The notes: generated from the sequence alone by a model not told the origin. A stretch of 64,000 nucleotides of DNA from Enoplolaimus lenunculus (GCA_030248215.1 JASANG010003588.1:45769-109768); one strand, 5' to 3'; counted from the first letter of the stretch, positions 10,926 to 21,474 are shown. Numbers and translations are program-made.

Positions 10926-11125
10926 CGCTAGCGGATCCATAGGACGGCGGGGGGGGCATACGCCACCCCTCAGAAATGTTTTGTGTAAAAATGGTAAGGT
11001 CCTTACCTTACAATTTTTTGCCCTCAGAAAATTTTTTGGTGATAAAATGATAACGTTTCTAAATTTGTGCGTTTCAGAACATTTGCCAGCCCGCCTCCCG
11101 TCAGAAATTTTTGGATCCGCCTCTG
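10926..11125 (+). mobile_element. CAGTGGCGGATCC-end element
   Basis: CGCTAGCGGATCC at left, GGATCCGCCTCTG at right; interior TTACCTTACAATTTTTTGCC. Flanking 8-mers match only in part. Confidence 0.6.
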
Positions 11126-11322
11126 GCTGTTGGCCCCCTTCAGTGACGTGCTTAGCACTGCCTTACCTTCCGACTGGATGGAGTGCAACTGAAAATGGCC
11201 GGCGTTTGAAGACAGAATCAATGTAAATAATTCCACTGAATGCACAACTTTTTTTATGAGAACTTTCACTACAAAAACACTATGGCAAGCTTCTGATTTG
11301 CTTTGTTCGCGATTGTTTTTGC

Positions 11323-11540
11323 GATCCATGCATAGAACAGGGTCGGAACAGTAGCATAAACATATTCCTAACCCTAAGCTTACGCCTACGCCTACGCCTA
11401 AACCTAAGCGTATGGATGAGCGTATTCCTAAGCCTAAGCCTATTAAGCGTAAGCCTAAGCAAAAAAATTAGTCTAAAGCTTAAACTGACTCTATTATAGC
11501 CCTTCTGGAAAACGATCCGGCCCTGTTCTATACATGGGCC
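11323..11540 (+). mobile_element. HexA element, CATAGAACAGGG subfamily
   Basis: ATGCATAGAACAGGGTCGGA to GGCCCTGTTCTATACATGGG. Here both ends carry the same sequence, unlike HexA copies whose right end reads CCGCCCCTGATC. Interior CCTAAG hexamers. Confidence 0.75.
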
Positions 11541-11994
11541 ATTCTTTACGAACGATGACCATGCTTCAAATGCTTGAACTTGTTTCATCGCAAGTTAACG
11601 ACCGACTATTCGACTGACAACTTGTAATCCGGAATTTTATCGACTCGACAATTCGTCGCCCATCATTAAGCTTAAGCTTAGGCATAGGCTTAATATAACG
11701 ATTAGGATTATCATTAGATTTATTCATAAGCTTTAGGCCAGTGTTGGGCGACAACTTGCCGTTCGTCGAAGTGTCGTAGATTCGCTTGATCCAGGTCAAT
11801 CACGTTGCACAAAACGAACCTAATAGTAACCTAAAGTGCTCAATGCTTAGTTTTCAGAGGAACCATACCGGAACTGCAATTTGAAAATACCGGAACCGGA
11901 ATTCCGGTTGCACCCTGGCCAACGCCAAGCGCGACCCTGTTCTCTTCGTGTTTTTTCAAACGCTTCTTGCACCAAACACAAATATGCAATATCC

Positions 11995-12149
11995 GACCAA
12001 TGTAAAAAACAGGGGCGGAACAGTAGTATAAGCATATTCCTACGCCTAAGCCTAAGCCTAAGCCAGGCAAAAGTTAGTCTAGAGCGTAATCTGCTTACTC
12101 TATTCCGGTTTCACAGAAAAACGTTCCGCCGCTTATCTTTACGTGGGCC
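11995..12149 (+). mobile_element. HexA element, short
   Basis: GACCAATGTAAAAAACAGGG to TATCTTTACGTGGGCC. It ends eight bases from the AKAP-like stop codon, so it would lie in that gene's 3' untranslated region. Confidence 0.75.
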
Positions 12150-12156
12150 CAATAAC

Positions 12157-12864
12157 CTATTGCACTTTTCTTGGCGTTACAAATATGCCCGAATCTGCCG
12201 TCCGTGGGGTATCATCGTTCAATCCACATTGATGCATCCCCCCAACCGACGATTGTAAACTTGACGCTTCAGTAGCATTACAATTATTACTGACGTCGAA
12301 TGAATAATTACTCTCTGTAGACGGACTCACTAGTGATAACGTAAACGAAGTCGGAGTCGTTGTACTCGGAGGGTACGCTTGAGTTAGGGTCGCCGGTTGG
12401 CCACCGGCACCACTTTGGGGCTTAACCCCATAAAACAACAGGGTGTCAAATGTTTCTGATACCAATTTCGACGCAAGATCGTGTAACGATGCGAACGAAG
12501 TAAAGCGAGAATCAAAATTGTTATCAAACGTCGATCCGTTCAATTCAACTATGGCTGTTGTCAGCCCAACTTGAGCGGTGACCATTTCAGACGATGTCAA
12601 CTCAACCGGGGGGTCTTGATAGTTAATAATTGTTAAATGCTTTGATTCAAGTTTAGGCGACAGGATATATTCGAGTATTCCAGCGTTTAGAGCGACTCCG
12701 GATATTGCTGCTGCGAACGAAGCGTAAAGTTGAGTTGAACTGATACGATGATGACTGCAATTCGTTGAGCTTTCAGTGTCAACTCGACCTTGTGACATGA
12801 TGCGAGTAAGATTAGTTGAGTTCGCTGATGAGTGATGTTCTAATGATATGTAATGGTCGGCGGC
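12157..12864 (-). CDS. AKAP-like candidate, exon 2
   Basis: Opens in phase 0 after a clean T-rich acceptor. Contains the helix-like stretches YASFAAAISGVALNAGI and HDLASKLVSETFDTLL. TAG at 12157-12159 lies eight bases from the end of a HexA element. Confidence 0.6.
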   Translation of the reverse strand, partial: AADHYISLEHHSSANSTNLTRIMSQGRVDTESSTNCSHHRISSTQLYASFAAAISGVALNAGILEYILSPKLESKHLTIINYQDPPVELTSSEMVTAQVGLTTAIVELNGSTFDNNFDSRFTSFASLHDLASKLVSETFDTLLFYGVKPQSGAGGQPATLTQAYPPSTTTPTSFTLSLVSPSTESNYSFDVSNNCNATEASSLQSSVGGMHQCGLNDDTPRTADSGIFVTPRKVQ

Positions 12865-15642
12865 CTGAAAAAATAGCAATTAATTGATAGTGCCTCATCT
12901 TTTCGGCCAATGGGCCAATGTAAAGAACAGCGGAAGAATAATATTATACGCATATTTCTAAGTCTAAGCCTACGCCTAAGCCTAAGCGTAAGAATGAGCA
13001 TATTCCTAAGCCTAAGCCTACGCCTAAACCTAAGGCTAAGCTTAAAAGTAATAAATACTCTAAGGTTTAAGCTTATACTCCATTTTCAGTTCCGCTAAAA
13101 GCGTTCCATCCTGATCTTTACATGGGCTCTCCTTTAAAACCATTATATTTCAATCGGTCCCGCGGGTACCAGGCCCTATTTTCTTCTAGGGAGCAAATGA
13201 ACGGCAGAAGCATACGACTCCGAAAAGCGAGCTCAAGTACCCATTTGCTACATTTAGTTACTCAACTGTACTTCGAGTATTAAGTATTATATGGTCGCAG
13301 CAAAATAAACTGTGTGAACCAAAAATTAATTTACGAAAATCAAATTAAAAATACAAAAAGTTTATACGTCACTGTTGCGCAAAAGCTGAGCAACTGAAAT
13401 GAAATTTGTTCAAATTGTAATATAGGCAGAAGTCGGAGAAAACTTTATTAAGCAAAATTCAAACTGACATTCGATATAACTCTGTAGTGAGCTTACAAAC
13501 TTATTGTACAGTCTTAGTATTACAAGATAAAGGCCTTTACGGTACAATTTATGTTGTTGTGGACGAGAAATAAAACCAGGTCACGGCCAGATGAAAGCCA
13601 TCAGGGTTTGGCACCTTTTGGAATAAAGGTTTGGCTCCGAGTGTGAAATTTATGAATTAAAGCTTACAATGCAAACAGTTCCTTCAACGCTGTGGACCCT
13701 TAAGAAGGATATTTGTCTAAAATGTGTTGGCCTGGCTTCGAGTTTATTGAGAAACATTAAACTTAGTTGTGGTTGAAAACGTTTCAATGGATACGGTGTA
13801 CACCAGAAGAACGAATGGTAGCATGATGTGATTGGATCGTTACTGTGACTCTGGTTCGCTTCAAATTTGTTAATTCAGAAAACTAATTTCCACAAATTGT
13901 GTTATTTTGAAAGCTGAAATCATTTTTTAATTGTTTCAAAATCTAAAAATTAGATCTGCGTTATTCTTGCCCCGTGCGTTTGGCAACCTTGCTACACAAT
14001 AACATAAGCTTCATCCAATTCTAAAACCTGTCAAACTTGCTGCAGCAAAAAAATTGCATACTAAAATTAGCATTTCAGAATATATTTTTGCAAATTTTGG
14101 CCAATGTATATGAAAAAAGAGTCGGAATAGTGGTATAAACATATTCTTAAACCTAAACCTAAACCAAAGCCATGTTGTACGAATGAGGTTACACCTGATC
14201 TTATGCCGTAGCAAAAAAATAGTCTGAAGCTTTAAGCGTACTGCGTTGCAAACAAACAGACAGACGTTACACTCAAAAAATTTAACATTTTCCAATCCAT
14301 TCCAGTGACAAAAGGACATTCGTTAACTTTTTGAAATAAGCCAAAATAGCAATATAATTTTTTCAAAAAATAAGAAACAAGTCTAAAAATAGAAATATAT
14401 ATTAATTTCTATCAAAATATCTTTACAAACACAATTTGAATATAGATTAAATATTTCAATAATATAAAAATGACATACCTCAAGTAGTATTTGACACGTT
14501 AATATATCAGCGAGAAGTGTTAATTTGGGCATAATTTGTTTCAAAGAATTCGCCAGTTCGCAAGGTGGCTTCACGTCGTTTACAGCCTTTTCACTGCCAG
14601 CCTTCCGTTTTCTACTTTGTCTATTAATTTCATCTTGCAAAACATTTGATGTAAAAATTGAGTACAAAATTTTCAAAGCAATCGCATTTGCAACTCTCAA
14701 GCTTCGACCAGAATCCCAGCACAGCTTGATCATTGCATCGTCGATAATTGTTTCGGACATGTTTGCTGAATAAAATTCCACAACGGTTGTTGTCGGCTTG
14801 CTTGTGCGCGTCGAATCGGTAGCTAACTCAGTTTTGATTTTTGTTGCATCAGATTGCAGTATGATGTTTTGTGGGGTTGACCTTTTGTGTGATTGGACAG
14901 ATACGGTCGTGGGCTTTAAATTTCGCATCAAGTCAGCCAAAATACTCACGACTAGAGAGCAAGCAAATTTTTCAATGTAGTTTGATTCACTGCTAGGCGT
15001 AGGTTTACCACTGCCTTCATCGTCAAGCTCAAAACTTCGTAACGATAAACTTTGAGTAAAGATTTTCACACCTGCCATCATTCGGAATTCCGGTTCAAAT
15101 TCTCCATCAGGGCTAATATAGTTGCTTACGCTGTAAATTGGCGAGTCTGCCGTGTAGACTGTTAACGACGAGGGCCTTGTGCCATTCAGGCTGTCTTGAG
15201 CGACCGCGGACCGATGTTCAGAGAGCCCTCCTGTAATTTCAGGGGTGGTGAACATGGTATGAGGGGCAACATCTACTGGCGAACTGATGGTTTGAACTAA
15301 AATTGGGGCTTCGAATACCAGCGGAACGCTTTTGCTTTGCCCTCGTGGCTTTGGAGTAAACTGCTCAACACTTGTTGGTGTAGTTTTGCAATTATTCTGA
15401 GCGTTTTGGTGGCTCTGAGCGGTTAAAATATGAGTTAACGCGCGGTTAAGCGCAGTTAAAGCTAACTGTGAAGCGTATTTATTCAAAAATTTTCGTTTTG
15501 AAATATGCCGTTTTGCAGCTTTATCTGCAATCGTTTGTGATGGAAGGCGGTGTATTCGTGTAATTGTTATCGATTGTGATGTAAATATGACGTATGCTTG
15601 GTCAGAAATTATCGCTGGGATACCAGTCCAAACTAGCGGCAT
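12157..15642 (-). CDS. A-kinase-anchor-like protein with many amphipathic helices (two exons; tentative)
   Basis: Exon 15642-14479 (388 codons; ATG with A at -3, in-frame TAA upstream) ends CTTGAG with donor GTATGT. Exon 12864-12157 follows acceptor ATTTTTTCAG; both are phase 0, giving 623 residues. I recognise no catalytic domain. Several segments show pairs of hydrophobic residues separated by two others, the pattern of helices that bind protein kinase A regulatory subunits: residues 55-72, 220-242 (YIEKFACSLVVSILADLM), 314-330 (VANAIALKILYSIF) and, in exon 2, LASKLVSETFDTLL. Several such helices in one protein recall AKAP11, SPHKAP, AKAP3 and AKAP4, but I see no family-wide signature, so the assignment is inference. 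The long open frames, good splice sites and matching phase make the gene itself likely. GTAACG or GTGCAA near 12170 could be a donor to a further exon, so the end is uncertain. Confidence 0.5.
12913..13128 (+). mobile_element. HexA element in AKAP-like intron
   Basis: GGCCAATGTAAAGAACAGCG to CTGATCTTTACATGGGCT with two hexamer blocks split by GTAAGAATGAGCATATTC, the usual HexA plan. Lies 49 bases upstream of the exon starting at 12864. Confidence 0.8.
13129..14098. other. AKAP-like intron, nothing recognised
   Basis: About 970 bases of A+T-rich sequence with no repeat family I can match to others in the window. Confidence 0.4.
14099..14240 (+). mobile_element. HexA fragment in AKAP-like intron
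   Basis: GGCCAATGTATATGAAAAAA then degraded CCTAAA hexamers and CAAAAAAATAGTCTGAAGC; right end missing. Confidence 0.6.
14479..15642 (-). CDS. AKAP-like candidate, exon 1
   Basis: A 1164-base open exon, far longer than chance in this A+T-rich DNA. Starts MPLVWTGIPA. Ser/Thr-rich linkers separate amphipathic helices, and a basic stretch (RQSRKRK, near 341-347) could be a nuclear or membrane contact. Confidence 0.65.
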
Positions 15643-15807
15643 TGTAAAGGTTTGTCGAACAATTTTACTTTTTAAAATTAATTATTTAAAACTCTCAAAT
15701 TGAAATATATAAACATAAAAACATTAGCATTTTTAGCGAACAGAAACAATACGTTTTCAGCTTTATATAAGAAACTTTAGGCTTTTGGTCGCTTACCAAA
15801 TTACTAT

Positions 15808-16055
15808 CACTGTAAATTCCAGTGAATTGATTTTAACTCAAAAGGAGTTGAATGCGCTGAGAAGTCTGAGCTCTGAGTTAGGTGTTTCAAAACTCAGAAT
15901 TCTGAATTGAATGAACTCATTCTTAATTAATCAACTCACGTGGAATTAAATCAGGTCAGAGTGAGTTAATATTTACTGTTATTCACTAAGAAACACCCGA
16001 AATAGCTAATTCCCTCTGAGTATGTATATTAATCAACTCATCGGAATTTACAGTG
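15808..16055. mobile_element. FB2 copy
   Basis: CACTGTAAATTCCAGTGAAT to ATCGGAATTTACAGTG, then TA. Lies just upstream of the AKAP-like start codon, within possible promoter space. Confidence 0.8.
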
Positions 16056-16084
16056 TAGATCATGGATGGCTTAAAGCTAAGCGA

Positions 16085-16224
16085 GCTATGTAAAGAGCAA
16101 CGGCGGAACGTTTTTCTGCGGAACTACTATAGAGTAAGCTTAATCAGCTTAAGACTATTGTTTTTTGCATAGGCTTAGGAATATAATTATACTACTATTT
16201 TCGGTCCTGTTCTATACATTGGCC
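16085..16224 (-). mobile_element. HexA element, short
   Basis: TATGTAAAGAGCAACGGCGG to GGTCCTGTTCTATACATTGG; only about one hexamer block left. Confidence 0.7.
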
Positions 16225-16369
16225 GTACAGTGGCTAGACAAATGAAGTTACATAAGACCCGGATCACATAAAACAATTTATGCAGAATAATTCTCAAGAA
16301 ACGAAAACATTTCGACGAGAAATATAATTTTTCCAGCAGGAAAAATCTTTCCTGCCCTTCAAAAATAGT

Positions 16370-16561
16370 GACCAATGTATAGAACAGGGCCGTTACAGTA
16401 TTATAAGAATATTCGTAATTCCCCATCCTAAACCCTGGGCCTAAGCGTAAACATATAAATGAGCGTATACCTGCGCCTAAGCAAAAAGTTAATCTAAAGC
16501 TTAAGCTTACTCTATTGCAGTAATTCAGAAAAACGTTCCGCCCCTGATGTATACATGGGCC
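16370..16561 (+). mobile_element. HexA element
   Basis: GACCAATGTATAGAACAGGG to TTCCGCCCCTGATGTATACA, with degraded hexamers. An FB2 copy abuts its right end. Confidence 0.75.
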
Positions 16562-16562
16562 A

Positions 16563-16789
16563 GAATCAGTGAACTGATTTTAATTCAGAATGAGTTGAAT
16601 CGACCAGTTTGAATTAGGTCTTTCAGAACTTAGAATTCTCAATTGATTCAACTCATTCTCAGTTAATTAATCAACTCATCCAGAACTAATCAGCTCAAGT
16701 TAATGTTTGACTGTTATTAACCCAGAAATATAACAAGAAATGACTAATTCGTTCTCTGGTTGATTAATCAACTCACTAAATGTACAGTG
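16563..16789. mobile_element. FB2 copy, left tip lost
   Basis: Starts at AATCAGTGAACTGATTTTAA and ends TAAATGTACAGTG before TA. Left terminus missing against the HexA boundary. Confidence 0.7.
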
Positions 16790-17267
16790 TACAGATGTTA
16801 TGCATGTATGTCAGTGTGTAAACTGATAGTAAAAATAACGGAAACGGATAGCGATCAAAATAACGGAAACGGAAACCAGGTATGTATACAAATTTATGTC
16901 TGAAAATATTCAAATTTCTGTTATAAAAACAAGCTTTAATCGACTTCCACATTGTTATATGCATCTTCCACAATAACTCGGGTGTAGTGTTTCACAATAG
17001 CTTAAAATGTATTAAAACGACAGTTCGTACTAAGCACTATATTAATACCTGTTTGAAGCTATATTTGAACAGGTATACAAACCTAAAACAATCTAAATCA
17101 GCTAATTTGGTATGAATCTACAGCTAGAAAACCCATTTATTTGCTATTCGTTTCGATAATGGATTATAATAAGTAGAAATATATAAAATAAACGTAAATA
17201 ATTACTAAGCCAATGTAAATCGTTTGGTATTTTACACAGTTTATAACGGGTGGATTGAAGGTTAGTA

Positions 17268-18393
17268 CACAGTAAATTCCGATGAGTTGATTAATTAAAC
17301 TCACTGGTTTTTTCTGAGTTAATAATACGAAACATCAACTCGCTCTGAGCTGACATGATTTCGAGTTAGTTAATTAACTCAGAATGAGTTCGAACGTTTC
17401 AGAATTCTGAGTTCTGATTCTGAAAGACCTAATTTAGAGCTCATAAATCAGAATGAGTTCGTACGTTTCAGAATTCTGGGTTTTGATTCTGAAAGACCTA
17501 ATTTAGAGCTCATAACTCAGAATGAGTTTGAACGTTTCAGAATTCTGAGTTTTGATTCTGAAAACCCTAATTTAGAGCTCATAAATCAGAATGAGTTCGT
17601 ACGTTTCAGAATTCTGAGTTCTGATTCTGAAAGACCTAATTTAGAGCTCATAACTCAGAATGAGTTTGAACGTTTCAGAATTCTGAGTTTTGATTCTGAA
17701 AGACATAATTTAGAGCTCATAACTCAGAATGAGTTCGAACGTTTCAGAATTCTGAGTTCTGATTCTGAAAGACCTAATTTAGAGCTCATAAGTCAGAATG
17801 AGTTCGAACGTTTCAGGATTCTGGGTTTTGATTCTGAAAGACCTAATTTAGAGCTCATAACTCAGAATGAGTTTGAACGTTTCAGAATTCTGAGTTTTGA
17901 TTCTGAAAACCCTAATTTAGAGCTCATAAATCAGAATGAGTTCGTACGTTTCAGAATTCTGAGTTCTGATTCTGAAAGACCTAATTTAGAGCTCATAACT
18001 CAGAATGAGTTTGAACGTTTCAGAATTCTGAGTTTTGATTCTGAAAGACATAATTTAGAGCTCATAACTCAGAATGAGTTCGAACGTTTCAGAATTCTCA
18101 GTTCTGATTCTGAAAGACCTAATTTAGAGCTCATAAGTCAGAATGAGTTCGAACGTTTCAGGATTCTGGGTTTTGATTCTGAAAGACCTAATTTAGAGCT
18201 CATAACTCAGAATGAGTTTGAACGTTTCAGAATTCTGAGTTTTGATTCTGAAAACCCTAATTTAGAGCTCATAACTCAGAATGAGTTCGAACATTTCAGA
18301 ATTATGAGTTCTGATAGACCTAATTTAGATCTAAGGTTTCTGAGCGGATTGAACTCGTTCTGAGATAAAACCAACTCACTGGACTTTATAAAG
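17268..18393. mobile_element. FB2 copy expanded by an internal satellite
   Basis: CACAGTAAATTCCGATGAGT at left after TA, and CAACTCACTGGACTTTATAAAG at right. The middle GAATGAGTTC...TTAGAGCTCATAA part, present once in ordinary FB2 copies, is repeated about 13 times. Confidence 0.75.
17385..18310 (+). repeat. 69-bp tandem repeat with 345-bp higher-order unit
   Basis: GAGTT starts recur at 17386, 17455, 17524 and 17593, all 69 apart. Variant marks repeat every five units: AAAACCC at 17561, 17906 and 18251, and AGACATA at 17701 and 18046, all 345 apart. Each unit holds TTTCAGAATTCTGA, GATTCTGAAAGACC and TTAGAGCTCATAA. Confidence 0.9.
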
Positions 18394-18466
18394 TAGGGGC
18401 CAGCAGGTTGAAGAAAAAAATTGGCTTATAAATTAAATCGACAAATTGCTAACAGTGATTCTATTG

Positions 18467-18839
18467 GGGCCCTGCATAGATCAAGGGTGAAACGTTTTTC
18501 TTCGGAACTGCAATAGAATTAAGCGTAAGGCTTAGGTCAAAACTCATTCTTAATCCCGATTCACATGTGCAAGTTTTTGCTGCGAGAACTTGCAGCTGCA
18601 ACTTGCACTTGCAAATTTTGTCCAAAATCCTGTTCGACCAACTTGCAGCTGCAAATAATTCATCAAGAATCATAGCTAATAATTTAGTTCACAAGTGTGA
18701 ACAACCATGCAAGTTCACTGCATTTATTGCAGCCGCTTTCTCATTGGCTGATAATAAATGCAAGTTCTCGAAGCAAAAACTCGCACGTGTGAATAGGGCT
18801 TTACGGTTAGGCTTAGAAATATGCTTCCAATGTTGGCTA
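18467..18839 (-). mobile_element. HexA element interrupted by a CACGTG-end element
   Basis: GGCCCTGCATAGATCAAGGG at left, AATATGCTTCCAATGTTGGC at right. The insert at 18553-18800 splits CTCATTCTTA from CGGTTAGGCTTAG. Confidence 0.7.
18553..18800. mobile_element. CACGTG-end element nested in HexA
   Basis: Ends ATCCCGATTCACATGTGCAAG and the reverse of AGCCCTATTCACACGTG, flanked by TTA on both sides. The uninterrupted host motif CTCATTCTTACG in other HexA copies supports a 3-bp TTA duplication, the PIF/Harbinger type. Interior rich in GCAACTTGCAGCTGCAA. Confidence 0.8.
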
Positions 18840-18869
18840 CAAAAAAATCAACCATTTGAGTATACGGGG

Positions 18870-19557
18870 CAGGGTTGGACACCGGGTACAAACCAACGGA
18901 AAAACGGCTTTTTCCGGTTTTTTCAACGGCGCTTTACAAAAGCTACGGTGGCTCTACAGAGGCAAACGTAGGACGAGTAAAGTCATGCCTCCTGTCGCCC
19001 CAGCAGTCTTACGGTGCTAAAAACTATGCTATACAAATGGTTTTCTACTCAAACCGAAATTCCAGTTGCACCCCTGCTACTTTATATGGCATATACTTCT
19101 TTAATCTTTACAATGATTGCTATATCCATTTGAGATTTTTCTGTTTCCCTTTGTTGCAACATTTATTGCAGATATATGCAGCGTTTTGTTAGCATCCTAA
19201 CATCGATTAATTTCGTGTTTCACATACCTGTAAAACTACAAATCCTGTGTGCCGGACTCAATCCCGCTAGTTTGCGGACACGTTAGGCGGTAGAGGCAGT
19301 TTTTAGGTATATGACAGCCCTGTAGTGTGTGCAGTATGGCAGTATACTTATCATCATGTGTTATCACACCATGATACTTCATAAAATAGTAATGTGATTC
19401 TTCTAATGTCATTTTTTCAATAGAGAAATCATCCATCAGCGTTTTAGCGCTTAAGGAAGCATTAGTACATGATTTTCAATTTTTCCGTTTTTTCCGGAAA
19501 AAACGGAAAACCGTTTTTTCCGGTCAGTTCGATTTTTCAGGGGGAAAACAAACCCTG
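18870..19557. mobile_element. hAT-type element carrying an exon-like frame
   Basis: Flanked on both sides by ATACGGGG, a perfect 8-bp duplication. Ends CAGGGTTGGACACC and the reverse of CAGGGTTTGTTTTCC. Sub-terminal AACGGAAAAACGG and TTTTTTCCGG repeats. Too short (688 bases) for a transposase gene. Confidence 0.85.
19236..19436 (-). pseudogene. exon-like open frame inside the hAT-type element
   Basis: Sixty-six codons, MDDFSIEKMTLEESHYYFMK onward, with charged and aromatic residues typical of a real protein. TACTAAT and CTTAAG lie upstream like a branch site and acceptor; a strong donor ACAG|GTATGT follows 14 bases after the stop. I do not recognise it. It may be captured host coding sequence or a scrap of transposase. 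Confidence 0.35.
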
Positions 19558-19569
19558 ATACGGGGGTAC

Positions 19570-20482
19570 TTCGTTACCCATGGCGACGAATCAATTTAGA
19601 AAATGCTTCAAAACTATTAGGACGTGGGGGGCATGGCCCATTGTCAGCCCCCTCTGCCGGTACTCTTTCATTTGCACTGGCGGCGTTTGTTTTGAACTGA
19701 CTACGGGCTGTGTATAAACAATATTCTATCATCTTAAACAGAAATTACTCAGGCGCTTATAAATCAACCTTTCTAGATGGCACACAGCTAAGATAAAGAT
19801 TTATAAAGACACAAGGCGAATATATTTAAAATATACAGACTCGTAGCCAGCTCACATAGCTAGGGGAGGGGCTAAAAGTAGTCATGAGAGGCATACAAGG
19901 CTTTTCGTTGACTTACAAGTAAAGTAGAAAATTTTGTAGGGGAAGCATACCTTTTTAGGGGTGCTGAGCCCATCCTGTCTCCCTGTCCTTGGCCACGGAC
20001 CCATACTACACATGTATACAAACATATATATTTGAGTCTTCGTTTCAACGATCTGTATATCGCGCTGAGAGCCTTGTAGGCAAAGACTGGTACGCTCTGC
20101 TTATAACGCAGCACCTGTTGTTATTTTTTGACTTGGGTTGTAAATTTTAAGGTAACAAGAGATATCCGGGGTCGAGATTCATTTCAGGCAGGCATACGTT
20201 ATGTAATGGAGCATCCATGTTATAACGCTCGCGAAAAAGTAAAAAATTGTCCTGTCCCTCCGAGGGCCAACGTTGTGTGAACAGAGTGGGCTAAGACAGT
20301 AGGTCTTACGAGAATAACTTATCCTTACAAAGTACCGACAATATAACCGGTGGTATAAGTTTAATCTAAACGAACAAAATAAATTTTAAACTATGGGAAT
20401 TATTAAGTTTTTTATCAAGCCTCAATAAAGTGTCTTTTGTCTTCGATAATTTACGGGAGGAAACGGGGCCGAAACGACATAC
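19570..20482. other. mostly unassigned; holds one patch repeat
   Basis: 19842-20008 matches the GTAGCCAAGG patch repeat (TCGTAGCCAGCTC ... GTTGACTTACAAG ... CCTTGGCCACGGA). The rest shows nothing I recognise. Confidence 0.4.
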
Positions 20483-20604
20483 CGCAAGGCCCCTCTATGG
20501 CCACCGAGTCCACCCGCAGGGGTGCAACCATGATTTTCAGAGGATGACCGGGGCGCAGCAATGGCTCGTTCAGGAAGTTATGACGGGTAAGAGAGCAGCT
20601 CCGG
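20483..20604 (-). CDS. exon-like GC-rich island, unrecognised
   Basis: Between acceptor TTACCTACAG and donor GTATGT lie 122 bases that stay open (HNFLNEPLLRPGHPLKIMVA...) with third positions mostly G or C, unlike the A+T-rich surroundings. Phase is 1 at both ends. No partner exon was found. The plus strand also offers an AG/GTAAGA pair here, so strand is not certain. Confidence 0.25.
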
Positions 20605-20668
20605 CTGTAGGTAAGGGATCGTGTGAATAATACAAACCTTTTCGCGTTTCGAAAAAAGCGTTAATATA

Positions 20669-21087
20669 CTGTTGTGACCCGAATAAGAGCGGGGACTGAT
20701 ATTTATTTGGCCTTTTCAGAGGGTACCCCCCTGCTATTCAGTTACGGACTGTTATTTATTTTAACCCACGCTCCGCCACTCTTCGTTACTGATATTTATG
20801 TGGTATTGCAACTATCCTTTGAATTAAACGTTTTTTGCCTTGCATTAAAAGCTTAAGCGATAATGCAAGGTTATACTTAGGAATGTACTTTCAAAATTTA
20901 AGAACTTTATTTGGTCCTGGAGTCATTTATGCGCTACAATTAGGGATAACTGTCATTTATGGACTCTAATTAGGGTTTAGGGACTCTATCCGCTTACGGA
21001 CTGTAATTAGGGATACAGACTTCTATTGATTGGGACTCAAAATGGTGACCCCCCTCTTATTACACCCTCTTATTCGGGTCACTACAG
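20669..21087 (+). mobile_element. GACCC element
   Basis: CTGTTGTGACCCGAATAAGA to TTATTCGGGTCACTACAG, flanked by TA. Interior AACCCACGCTCCGCCACTCT and ATTAGGGATACAGACTTC shared with the other long copies. TTACACCCTCTTATTC duplicated near the right end. Confidence 0.85.
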
Positions 21088-21474
21088 TATTGAAGTATTA
21101 AAAATAGGGTTTTGATAAACGATAAAAAGCGGTTTCATCGTTTTGCTACACAAGCGGTTCATTTCAGAGTTTGTCCGCTTACAAAAAAAGCATTTTGAAA
21201 GATGCTGTTTGAAATGCGACAAGCTTGTAAAATATAACTTTATTTAGCACAAGAATTTGAATTTAAAATTATAATAACTAAAAGTTTTTAGCTAAAACTT
21301 TGATGTGTAAACTTTGATGTGTAAAAATTTGTGCAAAAAAGAAAATTAATTAAGAAGTCCACATCATTAGTAAAATTTATTAACCAAATGTTTCCGTATA
21401 AACTTTGCAGGTCAAATTTATTTCTAAATTTAGTATAAAACTGACTAATTACTAAAACAGTAACATAGCTAGTA
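21088..21474. other. no feature seen
   Basis: A+T-rich, with a short duplication of AACTTTGATGTGTAAA at about 21297-21325. Confidence 0.4.

Noticed and set aside
19474-19549. CGGAAAAAACGG repeats as a separate hairpin element
   Set aside because: They are the sub-terminal repeats of the hAT-type element with ATACGGGG flanks.
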